DNA of 64,000 nt. It comes from Anomaloglossus baeobatrachus. Taxonomy: Eukaryota; Chordata; Amphibia; Anura; Aromobatidae. The first letter of the stretch is position 1. Every line of letters begins with the position of its first letter. The DNA is taken from NCBI RefSeq assembly GCF_048569485.1, contig NW_027442065.1, positions 124,001 to 188,000 of the forward strand, written 5' to 3'. The translations under genes were made by a program, and so were the position numbers. Below the pieces are notes generated by a model that was not told where the DNA came from, searched no databases, and was given only the letters and a program-made list of their open reading frames with translations. Shown one piece after another: positions 39,101 through 49,812 of the stretch.

Positions 39101-39453
39101 AGTTCTAGGATCTTCTGGTCATTGATGTCCTCATGTATCGGGGGGTGAGGTGGAGGCCCCGTGATTGGGCTCAGGGGTCTTCTCCATCCCTCAGACACAG
39201 GGGCCTGACAGCGCTCACTAGAGGTCTTCTTCACTACTGTGTAATCCTGGTTATGGAGAGACACAGTAATAAATCTCACTCCAGACATTTCCAGAGTCCT
39301 CACCTCTCCAGTTCTGTCCATCTGTTATTCCCATAGATAAGAATGATGTAATGTGACGCCATCAGAATCTCTCACCTCTCCAGTAAGCCGGAAGAGGATC
39401 TCTAGGGTGAGGTGTAATATCCTCTCCGCCATCTTGTCCCTGTCCATATCCAT
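31957..39453 (-). CDS. KRAB/C2H2 zinc-finger gene, six coding exons, one apparent frame break
   Basis: Predicted nuclear repressor that binds DNA through fingers and recruits corepressors through KRAB. Coding exons, in order of transcription: 39453-39376 ([26 protein letters not shown]), 39246-39067 ([14 protein letters not shown]...MIELLTGE), 38985-38862 (KRAB box, [33 protein letters not shown]), 38778-38681, 38483-38393 ([18 protein letters not shown]) and 33129-31957 (spacer plus fingers). All junctions have AG acceptors and GT donors, and phases 0, 0, 1, 0, 1 agree. The non-terminal exons total 571 nt. In the last exon an A7 run (32914-32920) puts the spacer (ending NKSHKKR) out of frame with the fingers by one base. 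The whole CDS is one nucleotide over a multiple of three, which fits a single 1-nt insertion or a sequencing error. The last intron (5.3 kb) is full of transposons. I call it probably recently functional. Confidence 0.82.
33280..34460. mobile_element. PLE pseudo-LTR insertion: tandem plus inverted copy, 16-bp target duplication
   Basis: Flanked by tcacagtctaatagaa at 33264-33279 and 34460-34475. Inside, a unit starting 'tcagaaaaaagactgactgg' at 33281 restarts at 33973, 692 bp later. It is then followed by an inverted copy (about 34060-34460, rightmost 'cagtcagtcttttttctga' at 34108-34126) that mirrors 33586-34030. There is no coding sequence. A hammerhead-like motif sits at 33474-33535. The layout (partial tandem repeats plus inverted tail, long target duplication) matches known PLE insertions. 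It lies in the last intron of the zinc-finger gene. Confidence 0.75.
33474..33535 (-). ncRNA. Hammerhead-like motif in PLE pseudo-LTR
   Basis: Minus strand: possible stem I ATG-CTT with AAG-C-CAT, a core-like 'atgatta', stem II GGAC...GTCC, then GAA, the minimal stem III ACGCGT and C. This is the best-preserved of the hammerhead-like sites here. The core differs from CUGAUGA at two positions and has an extra A before stem II, so cleavage is doubtful. Confidence 0.45.
34640..35165 (+). mobile_element. Tc1 transposase 3' fragment
   Basis: Reads [61 protein letters not shown] (34650-34850), the second-Asp to Glu part of a DDE transposase, then a diverged C-terminus and an end near 'gtgtactaacttttgtgat' at 35150. 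The 5' half and left inverted repeat are missing. Lies in the zinc-finger gene's last intron. Confidence 0.8.
35170..35911. other. Intronic sequence, no gene recognised
   Basis: Mixed sequence in the large intron of the zinc-finger gene. 35640-35830 (gcctctgtgctcac, ttccggttctgacccgg) has an LTR or leader character, but neither ends nor a coding part were found. Confidence 0.3.
35912..36149. mobile_element. 238-bp MITE with 41-bp inverted repeats
   Basis: The left end starts 'aaagagaaaccaagggg' and runs 41 bp to 'tataccctgct'. The right end is its reverse complement with one difference ('agcagggtatattttcac' ... 'cccttggtttctcttt'). No coding capacity. It appears inserted in another repeat whose 'acctactggtaatt' motif occurs on both sides (35896 and 36226). 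Confidence 0.7.
36220..36680. mobile_element. Non-autonomous DNA element with 'catgacagcacc' ends
   Basis: 'tccatcatgacagcacccg' near 36252 and, inverted, 'ggtgctgtcatgaggaac' near 36650 form diverged terminal repeats of an element of roughly 440 bp. Short frames inside are not coding. Confidence 0.5.
36690..37620. other. Intronic sequence, no gene recognised
   Basis: AT-rich intron sequence of the zinc-finger gene. I see no domain, inverted repeat or tandem repeat of note. Confidence 0.4.
37630..38211. mobile_element. PIF/Harbinger-like MITE, copy 1 of a six-copy family
   Basis: Ends 'agggtactttacacgttgcgaca' and inverted 'ggggggctttacacgttgcgaca', with TAA at 38212-38214 on the right and a probably decayed TAA on the left. 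The interior is GC-rich with shared blocks (cggaggggcggagatgag, gtgacgtcgctg-type). The other copies are 54323, 57573, 61575 and the partial 62765. It lies in the last intron of the zinc-finger gene. Confidence 0.75.
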
Positions 39454-39635
39454 CCTTCACGGGGCAATCAGGAGAATTCTCTTCTATAGAAGATCTCCAC
39501 TGAGAGGATCCGATATTGTAGGGACCTGAATGGGGAGAAGATGACGATGTAACATCATAGAGAATCCGCTGTAATAATACTGGAGATAATAAGGGGAAAC
39601 ATATAATGAGAACATTCTGGAGGAACATTATACTG

Positions 39636-40250
39636 TTTGAGGACACAAAGGGGCCGAGAACCAAGGGCACAAAGGGGCCGAGAACCGAGGGCAGAAAGGG
39701 GCCGATAACCGAAGGCAGAAAGGGGCCGAGAACCGAAGGCAGAAAGGGGCCGAGAACCGAAGGCAGAAAGGGGCCGAGAACCGAGGGCAGAAAGGGGCCG
39801 AGAACCGAGGACAGAAAGGGGCCGAGGACCGAGGGCAGAAAGGGGCCGAGGACCGAGGGCAGAAAGGGGCCGAGGACCGAGGGCAGAAAGGGGCCGAGGA
39901 CCGAGGGCAGAAAGGGGCCGAGGACCGAGAGCAGAAAGGGGCCGAGAACCGAGGGCAGAAAGGGGCCGAGAACCGAGGGCAGAAAGGGGCCGAGAACCGA
40001 GGGCAGAAAGGGGCCGAGGACTGAGGGCAGAAAGGGGCCGAGGACTGAGGGCAGAAAGGGGCCGAGGATTGAGGGTAGGAAGGGGCCGAGGACTGAGGGC
40101 AGAAAGGGGCCGAGGACTGAGGGCAGAAAGGGGCTGAGGATCGAGGACAGAAAGGGGCCGAGGACTGAGGGCAGAGAGGGGCCGAGGACCGAGGGCAGAA
40201 AGGGGCTGAGGACTGAGGGCAGAATGGGGCTGAGGACTGAGGGCAGACGG
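39636..40250. repeat. 24-bp minisatellite, about 25 units
   Basis: The unit is gagggcagaaaggggccgagaacc-like (24 bp), repeated head to tail with variants (aggacc, aggactg, aggattg). Because 24 is a multiple of three, the array is open on both strands: EGRKGPRT repeats on plus (39606-40496) and SAPFCPQS repeats on minus. It lies between the 5' end of the zinc-finger gene and the 47-bp array. Not a gene. Confidence 0.95.
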
Positions 40251-40399
40251 GTTTCCTCACTTCCGGCCTCTCATAGTTGGGGCGTTTGTATCTATCAGAG
40301 GAAAAGGAACAAAAACCTCACGATTCATAGAAATCAGCGAGAGAAAAACTCCAAGAAACTCTCAGAGCTAAAGGGGTTAATGCCGCCTGCCCCAGTAAT

Positions 40400-43300
40400 G
40401 GGGAATCTCCACACACCTCCACCTGCAGAGCCGCACACTAGATATATAATACCCTGCACCTACCTCCACCTGCAGAGCCGCACACTAGATATATAATACC
40501 CTGCACCTACCTCCACCTGCAGAGCCGCACACTAGATATATAATACCCTGCACCTACCTCCACCTGCAGAGCCGCACACTAGATATATAATACCCTGCAC
40601 CTACCTCCACCTGCAGAGCCGCACACTAGATATATAATACCCTGCACCTACCTCCACCTGCAGAGCCGCACACTAGATATATAATAACCTGCACCTACCT
40701 CCACCTGCAGAGCCGCACACTAGATATATAATACCCTGCACCTACCTCCACCTGCAGAGCCGCACACTAGATATATAATACCCTGCACCTACCTCCACCT
40801 GCAGAGCCGCACACAGATATATAATACCCTGCACCTACCTCCACCTGCAGAGCCGCACACCAGATATATAATACCCTGCACCTACCTCCACCTGCAGAGC
40901 CGCACACTAGATATATAATACCCTGCACCTACCTCCACCTGCAGAGCCGCACACTAGATATATAATAACCTGCACCTACCTCCACCTGCAGAGCCGCACA
41001 CTAGATATATAATACCCTGCACCTACCTCCACCTGCAGAGCCGCACACTAGATATATAATACCCTGCACACACCTCCACCTGCAGAGCCGCACACTAGAT
41101 ATATAATACCCTGCACCTACCTCCACCTGCAGAGCCGCACACTAGATATATAATACCCTGCACCTACCTCCACCTGCAGAGCCGCACACTAGATATATAA
41201 TACCCTGCACCTACCTCCACCTGCAGAGCCGCACACTAGATATATAATACCCTGCACCTACCTCCACCTGCAGAGCCGCACACTAGATATATAATACCCT
41301 GCACCTACCTCCACCTGCAGAGCCGCACACTAGATATATAATACCCTGCACCTACCTCCACCTGCAGAGCCGCACACTAGATATATAATACCCTGCACCT
41401 ACCTCCACCTGCAGAGCCGCACACTAGATATATAATACCCTGCACCTACCTCCACCTGCAGAGCCGCACACTAGATATATAATACCCTGCACCTACCTCC
41501 TCCTGCAGAGCCGCACACTAGATATATAATACCCTGCACCTACCTCCACCTGCAGAGCCGCACACTAGATATATAATAACCTGCACCTACCTCCACCTGC
41601 AGAGCCGCACACTAGATATATAACAACCTGCACCTACCTCCACCTGCAGAGCCGCACACTAGATATATAACACCCTGCACCTACCTCCACCTGCAGAGCC
41701 GCACACTAGATATATAACACCCTGCACCTACCTCCACCTGCAGAGCCGCACACTAGATATATAACACCCTGCACCTACCTCCACCTGCAGAGCCGCACAC
41801 TAGATATATAACACCCTGCACCTACCTCCACCTGCAGAGCCGCACACTAGATATATAATACCCTGCACCTACCTCCACCTGCAGAGCCGCACACTAGATA
41901 TATAATACCCTGCACCTACCTCCACCTGCAGAGCCGCACACTAGATATATAATAACCTGCACCTACCTCCACCTGCAGAGCCGCACACTAGATATAAAAC
42001 ACCCTGCACCTACCTCCACCTGCAGAGCCGCACACTAGATATATAACACCCTGCACCTACCTCCACCTGCAGAGCCGCACACTAGATATATAACACCCTG
42101 CACCTACCTCCACCTGCAGAGCCGCACACTAGATATATAACACCCTGCACCTACCTCCACCTGCAGAGCCGCACACTAGATATATAATACCCTGCACCTA
42201 CCTCCACCTGCAGAGCCGCACACTAGATATATAATACCCTGCACCTACCTCCACCTGCAGAGCCGCACACTAGATATATAATACCCTGCACCTACCTCCA
42301 CCTGCAGAGCCGCACACTAGATATATAATACCCTGCACCTACCTCCACCTGCAGAGCCGCACACTAGATATATAATACCCTGCACCTACCTCCACCTGCA
42401 GAGCCGCACACTAGATATATAATACCCTGCACCTACCTCCACCTGCAGAGCCGCACACTAGATATATAATACCCTGCACCTACCTCCACCTGCAGAGCCG
42501 CACACAGATATATAATACCCTGCACCTACCTCCACCTGCAGAGCCGCACACTAGATATATAATACCCTGCACCTACCTCCACCTGCAGAGCCGCACACTA
42601 GATATATAATACCCTGCACACACCTCCACCTGCAGAGCCGCACACTAGATATATAATACCCTGCACCTACCTCCACCTGCAGAGCCGCACACTAGATATA
42701 TAATACCCTGCACCTACCTCCACCTGCAGAGCCGCACACTAGATATATAATACCCTGCACCTACCTCCTCCTGCAGAGCCGCACACTAGATATATAATAA
42801 CCTGCACCTACCTCCACCTGCAGAGCCGCACACTAGATATATAATACCCTGCACCTATCTCCACCTGCAGAGCCGCACACTAGATATATAATACCCTGCA
42901 CCTATCTCCACCTGCAGAGCCGCACACTAGATATATAATACCCTGCACCTACCTCCACCTGCAGAGCCGCACACTAGATATATAATACCCTGCACCTACC
43001 TCCACCTGCAGAGCCGCACACTAGATATATAATACCCTGCACCTACCTCCACCTGCAGAGCCGCACACTAGATATATAATAACCTGCACCTACCTCCTCC
43101 TGCAGAGCCGCACACTAGATATATAATACCCTGCACCTACCTCCACCTGCAGAGCCACACACTAGATATATAATACCCTGCACCTATCTCCACCTGCAGA
43201 GCCGCACACTAGATATATAATACCCTGCACCTACCTCCACCTGCAGAGCCACACACTAGATATATAATAACCTGCACCTACCTCCACCTGCAGAGCCGCA

Positions 43301-46300
43301 CACTAGATATATAATACCCTGCACCTACCTCCACCAGCAGAGCCGCACACTAGATATATAATACCCTGCACCTACCTCCACCTGCAGAGCCGCACACTAG
43401 ATATATAATACCCTGCACCTACCTCCACCTGCAGAGCCGCACACTAGATATATAATACCCTGCACCTACCTCCACCTGCAGAGCCGCACACTAGATATAT
43501 AATACCCTGCACCTACCTCCACCTGCAGAGCCGCACACTAGATATATAATACCCTGCACCTACCTCCTCCTGCAGAGCCGCACACTAGATATATAATACC
43601 CTGCACCTACCTCCACCTGCAGAGCCGCACACTAGATATATAATACCCTGCACCTACCTCCACCTGCAGAGCCGCACACTAGATATATAATACCCTGCAC
43701 CTACCTCCTCCTGCAGAGCCGCACACTAGATATATAATACCCTGCACCTACCTCCACCTGCAGAGCCGCACACTAGATATATAATACCCTGCACCTACCT
43801 CCACCTGCAGAGCCGCACACTAGATATATAATAACCTGCACCTACCTCCACCTGCAGAGCCGCACACTAGATATATAATAACCTGCACCTACCTCCACCT
43901 GCAGAGCCGCACACTAGATATATAATACCCTGCACCTACCTCCACCTGCAGAGCCGCACACTAGATATATAATACCCTGCACCTACCTCCACCTGCAGAG
44001 CCGCACACTAGATATATAATACCCTGCACCTACCTCCACCTGCAGAGCCGCACACTAGATATATAATACCCTGCACCTACCTCCACCTGCAGAGCCGCAC
44101 ACAGATATATAATACCCTGCACCTACCTCCACCTGCAGAGCCGCACACCAGATATATAATACCCTGCACCTACCTCCACCTGCAGAGCCGCACACTAGAT
44201 ATATAATACCCTGCACCTACCTCCACCTGCAGAGCCGCACACTAGATATATAATAACCTGCACCTACCTCCACCTGCAGAGCCGCACACTAGATATATAA
44301 TACCCTGCACCTACCTCCACCTGCAGAGCCGCACACTAGATATATAATACCCTGCACCTACCTCCACCTGCAGAGCCGCACACTAGATATATAATACCCT
44401 GCACCTACCTCCACCTGCAGAGCCGCACACTAGATATATAACACCCTGCACCTACCTCCACCTGCAGAGCCGCACACTAGATATATAATACCCTGCACCT
44501 ACCTCCACCTGCAGACCCGCACACTAGATATATAATACCCTGCACCTACCTCCACCTGCAGAGCCGCACACTAGATATATAATACCCTGCACCTACCTCC
44601 ACCTGCAGAGCCGCACACTAGATATATAACACCCTGCACCTACCTCCACCTGCAGAGCCGCACACTAGATATATAATAACCTGCACCTACCTCCACCTGC
44701 AGAGCCGCACACTAGATATATAATACCCTGCACCTACCTCCACCTGCAGAGCCGCACACTAGATATATAATAACCTGCACCTACCTCCACCTGCAGACCC
44801 GCACACTAGATATATAATACCCTGCACCTACCTCCACCTGCAGAGCCGCACACTAGATATATAATACCCTGCACCTACCTCCACCTGCAGAGCCGCACAC
44901 TAGATATATAATACCCTGCACCTACCTCCACCTGCAGAGCCGCACACTAGATATATAACACCCTGCACCTACCTCCACCTGCAGAGCCGCACACTAGATA
45001 TATAATACCCTGCACCTACCTCCACCTGCAGAGCCGCACACTAGATATATAATACCCTGCACCTACCTCCACCTGCAGAGCCGCACACTAGATATATAAT
45101 ACCCTGCACCTACCTCCACCTGCAGAGCCGCACACTAGATATATAATACCCTGCACCTACCTCCACCTGCAGAGCCGCACACTAGATATATAATACCCTG
45201 CACCTACCTCCACCTGCAGAGCCGCACACTAGATATATAATACCCTGCACCTACCTCCACCTGCAGAGCCGCACACAGATATATAATACCCTGCACCTAC
45301 CTCCACCTGCAGAGCCGCACACTAGATATATAATACCCTGCACACACCTCCACCTGCAGAGCCGCACACTAGATATATAATACCCTGCACCTACCTCCAC
45401 CTGCAGAGCCGCACACTAGATATATAATACCCTGCACCTACCTCCACCTGCAGAGCCGCACACAGATATATAATACCCTGCACCTACCTCCACCTGCAGA
45501 GCCGCACACTAGATATATAATACCCTGCACCTACCTCCACCTGCAGAGCCGCACACTAGATATATAATACCCTGCACCTACCTCCACCTGCAGAGCCGCA
45601 CACTAGATATATAAGACCCTGCACCTACCTCCACCTGCAGAGCCGCACACTAGATATATAATACCCTGCACCTACCTCCACCTGCAGAGCCGCACACTAG
45701 ATATATAATACCCTGCACCTACCTCCACCTGCAGAGCCGCACACTAGATATATAATACCCTGCACCTACCTCCACCTGCAGAGCCGCACACTAGATATAT
45801 AATACCCTGCACCTACCTCCTCCTGCAGAGCCGCACACTAGATATATAATACCCTGCACCTACCTCCACCTGCAGAGCCGCACACTAGATATATAATACC
45901 CTGCACCTACCTCCTCCTGCAGAGCCGCACACTAGATATATAATACCCTGCACCTACCTCCACCTGCAGAGCCGCACACTAGATATATAATAACCTGCAC
46001 CTACCTCCACCTGCAGAGCCACACACTAGATATATAATACCCTGCACCTACCTCCACCTGCAGAGCCGCACACTAGATATATAATACCCTGCACCTACCT
46101 CCACCTGCAGAGCCGCACACTAGATATATAATACCCTGCACCTACCTCCACCTGCAGAGCCGCACACTAGATATATAATACCCTGCACCTACCTCCACCT
46201 GCAGAGCCGCACACTAGATATATAATACCCTGCACCTACCTCCACCTGCAGAGCCGCACACTAGATATATAACACCCTGCACCTACCTCCACCTGCAGAG

Positions 46301-48672
46301 CCGCACACTAGATATATAATACCCTGCACCTGCCTCCACCTGCAGAGCCGCACACTAGATATATAATACCCTGCACCTACCTCCTCCTGCAGAGCCGCAC
46401 ACTAGATATATAATAACCTGCACCTACCTCCACCTGCAGAGCCGCACACTAGATATATAATACCCTGCACCTACCTCCACCTGCAGAGCCGCACACTAGA
46501 TATATAATACCCTGCACCTACCTCCACCTGCAGAGCCGCACACTAGATATATAATACCCTGCACCTACCTCCACCTGCAGAGCCGCACACTAGATATATA
46601 ATACCCTGCACCTACCTCCACCTGCAGAGCCGCACACTAGATATATAATACCCTGCACCTACCTCCACCTGCAGAGCCGCACACTAGATATATAATACCC
46701 TGCACCTACCTCCACCTGCAGAGCCGCACACTAGATATATAATACCCTGCACCTACCTCCACCTGCAGAGCCGCACACTAGATATATAATACCCTGCACC
46801 TACCTCCACCTGCAGAGCCGCACACTAGATATATAATACCCTGCACCTACCTCCACCTGCAGAGCCGCACACTAGATATATAATACCCTGCACCTACCTC
46901 CACCTGCAGAGCCGCACACTAGATATATAATACCCTGCACCTACCTCCACCTGCAGAGCCGCACACTAGATATATAATACCCTGCACCTACCTCCACCTG
47001 CAGAGCCGCACACAGATATATAATACCCTGCACCTATCTCCACCTGCAGAGCCGCACACTAGATATATAATACCCTGCACCTACCTCCACCTGCAGAGCC
47101 GCACACTAGATATATAATACCCTGCACCTACCTCCACCTGCAGAGCCGCACACTAGATATATAATACCCTGCACCTACCTCCACCTGCAGAGCCGCACAC
47201 TAGATATATAATACCCTGCACCTACCTCCACCTGCAGAGCCGCACACTAGATATATAATACCCTGCACCTACCTCCACCTGCAGAGCCGCACACTAGATA
47301 TATAATAACCTGCACCTACCTCCACCTGCAGAGCCGCACACTAGATATATAATACCCTGCACCTACCTCCACCTGCAGAGCCGCACACTAGATATATAAT
47401 ACCCTGCACCTACCTCCTCCTGCAGAGCCGCACACTGGATATATAATACCCTGCACCTACCTCCACCTGCAGAGCCGCACACTAGATATATAATACCCTG
47501 CACCTACCTCCACCTGCAGAGCCGCACACTAGATATATAATACCCTGCACCTACCTCCTCCTGCAGAGCCGCACACTAGATATATAATACCCTGCACCTA
47601 CCTCCTCCTGCAGAGCCGCACACTAGATATATAATAACCTGCACCTACCTCCTCCTGCAGAGCCGCACACTAGATATATAATACCCTGCACCTACCTCCA
47701 CCTGCAGAGCCGCACACTAGATATATAATACCCTGCACCTACCTCCTCCTGCAGAGCCGCACACTAGATATATAATAACCTGCACCTACCTCCTCCTGCA
47801 GAGCCGCACACTAGATATATAATACCCTGCACCTACCTCCACCTGCAGAGCCGCACACTAGATATATAATACCCTGCACCTACCTCCACCTGCAGAGCCG
47901 CACACTAGATATATAATACCCTGCACCTACCTCCACCTGCAGAGCCGCACACTAGATATATAATACCCTGCACCTACCTCCACCTGCAGAGCCGCACACT
48001 AGATATATAATACCCTGCACCTACCTCCACCTGCAGAGCCGCTCACTAGATATATAATACCCTGCACCTACCTCCACCTGCAGAGCCGCACACTAGATAT
48101 ATAATACCCTGCACCTACCTCCACCTGCAGAGCCGCACACTAGATATATAATACCCTGCACCTACCTCCACCTGCAGAGCCGCACACTAGATATATAATA
48201 CCCTGCACCTACCTCCACCTGCAGAGCCGCACACTAGATATATAATACCCTGCACCTACCTCCACCTGCAGAGCCGCACACTAGATATATAATACCCTGC
48301 ACCTACCTCCACCTGCAGAGCCGCACACAAGATATATAATACCCTGCACCTACCTCCACCTGCAGAGCCGCACACTAGATATATAATACCCTGCACCTAC
48401 CTCCACCTGCAGAGCCGCACACTAGATATATAATACCCTGCACCTACCTCCACCTGCAGAGCCGCACACTAGATATATAATACCCTGCACCTACCTCCAC
48501 CTGCAGAGCCGCACACTAGATATATAATACCCTGCACCTACCTCCACCTGCAGAGCCGCACACTAGATATATAATACCCTGCACCTACCTCCACCTGCAG
48601 AGCCGCACACTAGATATATAATACCCTGCACCTACCTCCACCTGCAGAGCCGCACACTAGATATATAATACC
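40400..48672. repeat. 47-bp minisatellite, roughly 176 units, about 8.3 kb
   Basis: The unit is ctgcacctacctccacctgc followed by agagccgcacactagatata and taatacc, spaced exactly 47 bp (for example 40501 and 40548). Variants recur: taataacc, taacaccc, cctcctcctgc, and a 45-bp short unit (cacacagatat). No ORF spans it. It separates two head-to-head copies of the KRAB gene 5' exons. Unlike CRISPR there are no unique spacers. Confidence 0.97.
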
Positions 48673-48724
48673 TCCATTATTATCTGCAGTATTTTACATA
48701 TCGGCTCATCTCCTTCCCATTCAG

Positions 48725-49569
48725 GTCCTTACAATATCGGATCCTCTCAGTGGAGATCTTCTATAGAAGAGAATTTTCCTGATTGCCCCGTGAAGGATGG
48801 ATATGGACAGGGACAAGATGGCGGAGAGGATATTACACCTCACCCTAGAGATCCTCTTCCGGCTTACTGGAGAGGTGAGAGATTCTGATGACGTCACATT
48901 ACATCATTCTTATCTATGGGAATAACAGATGGACAGAACTGGAGAGGTGAGGACTCTGGAAATGTCTGTTGTGAGATTTATTACTGTGTCTCTCCATAAC
49001 CAGGATTACACAGTAGTGAAGAAGACCTCTAGTGAGCGCTGTCAGGCCCCTGTGTCTGAGGGATGGGGAAGACCCCTGAGCCCAATCACGGGGCCTCCAC
49101 CTCACCCCCCGATACATGAGGACATCAATGACCAGAAGATCCTAGAACTCACCTACAAGATGATTGAGCTGCTGACTGGAGAGGTGACACTGCTGGGAAT
49201 GCTGGGACATTATACAGTAACGCTATGAAGGGATCGGGGGTGACGGTATCATTGTATGTGTCAGGTTCCTATAAGGTGTCAGGACGTCACCGTCTATTTC
49301 TCCATGGAGGAGTGGGAGTATTTAGAAGGACACAAAGATCTGTACAAGGATGTCATGATGGAGGTTCCCCAGCCCCTCACATCACCAGGTAATAGACAGG
49401 ACTAAATACACACGGCCTATAATTATCTGTATGTAAGGAATGAATTCAGTCCCTGTATGTGTCTCCTCCAGTTCTATCCAGTAAGAGGACAACACCAGAG
49501 AGATGTCCCCGTCCTCTTCTCCCACAGGACTGTAACCAAGAAGACCCCGATGTTCCTCAGGATCATCAG
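48725..49569 (+). CDS. KRAB zinc-finger gene 5' exons, copy B (partial)
   Basis: Paralogue of the first four coding exons of the gene at 31957-39453, opposite strand. The first exon starts after 'ttcccattcag' at 48725 with ATG at 48797 (to 48874: [26 protein letters not shown]). Then 49004-49183 ([27 protein letters not shown]...), 49265-49388 ([32 protein letters not shown]) and 49472-49569 ([31 protein letters not shown]). All are open, in phase and properly spliced. The next exon (GEDLTHVN-type) is not found; a PIF-like element begins at 49813. No finger exon on this strand is seen downstream to 64000, so it is either a 5' fragment or part of a much longer gene. Confidence 0.8.
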
Positions 49570-49812
49570 GTAGATGGAGAGAAGGTGCCATGAAATCTCC
49601 CTATGATGTGTAGACGGCTGTGAAGGTCTTGTGCTCAGTCTTGTTTTATCCTCCAGTATTATATGTGTTATACTTGTGTAATGAGAGCGGTGGAGATGGC
49701 AGGATTAGGAGAGATAAGAGCTTTGATGATTCCTTTTAGTCCTCGTTCACACTACTGTATTTTCAGTGCTGTCCATAAAATAACACAACGTCTTGCCCTC
49801 AGACCATTGTTA

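Noticed and set aside
39606-40496. 296-codon plus-strand and 210-codon minus-strand frames (EGRKGPRT and SAPFCPQS repeats)
   Set aside because: Both come from a 24-bp minisatellite whose unit length is a multiple of three and lacks stops on either strand. There is no non-repetitive coding part.
40400-48672. CRISPR array
   Set aside because: Repeats are directly adjacent 47-bp units with no unique spacers, no cas genes are present, and the context is vertebrate.
40400-48672. Centromeric satellite
   Set aside because: The array is only about 8 kb, has a short unit and is bounded by single-copy-like gene exons, so a local minisatellite is the simpler call.
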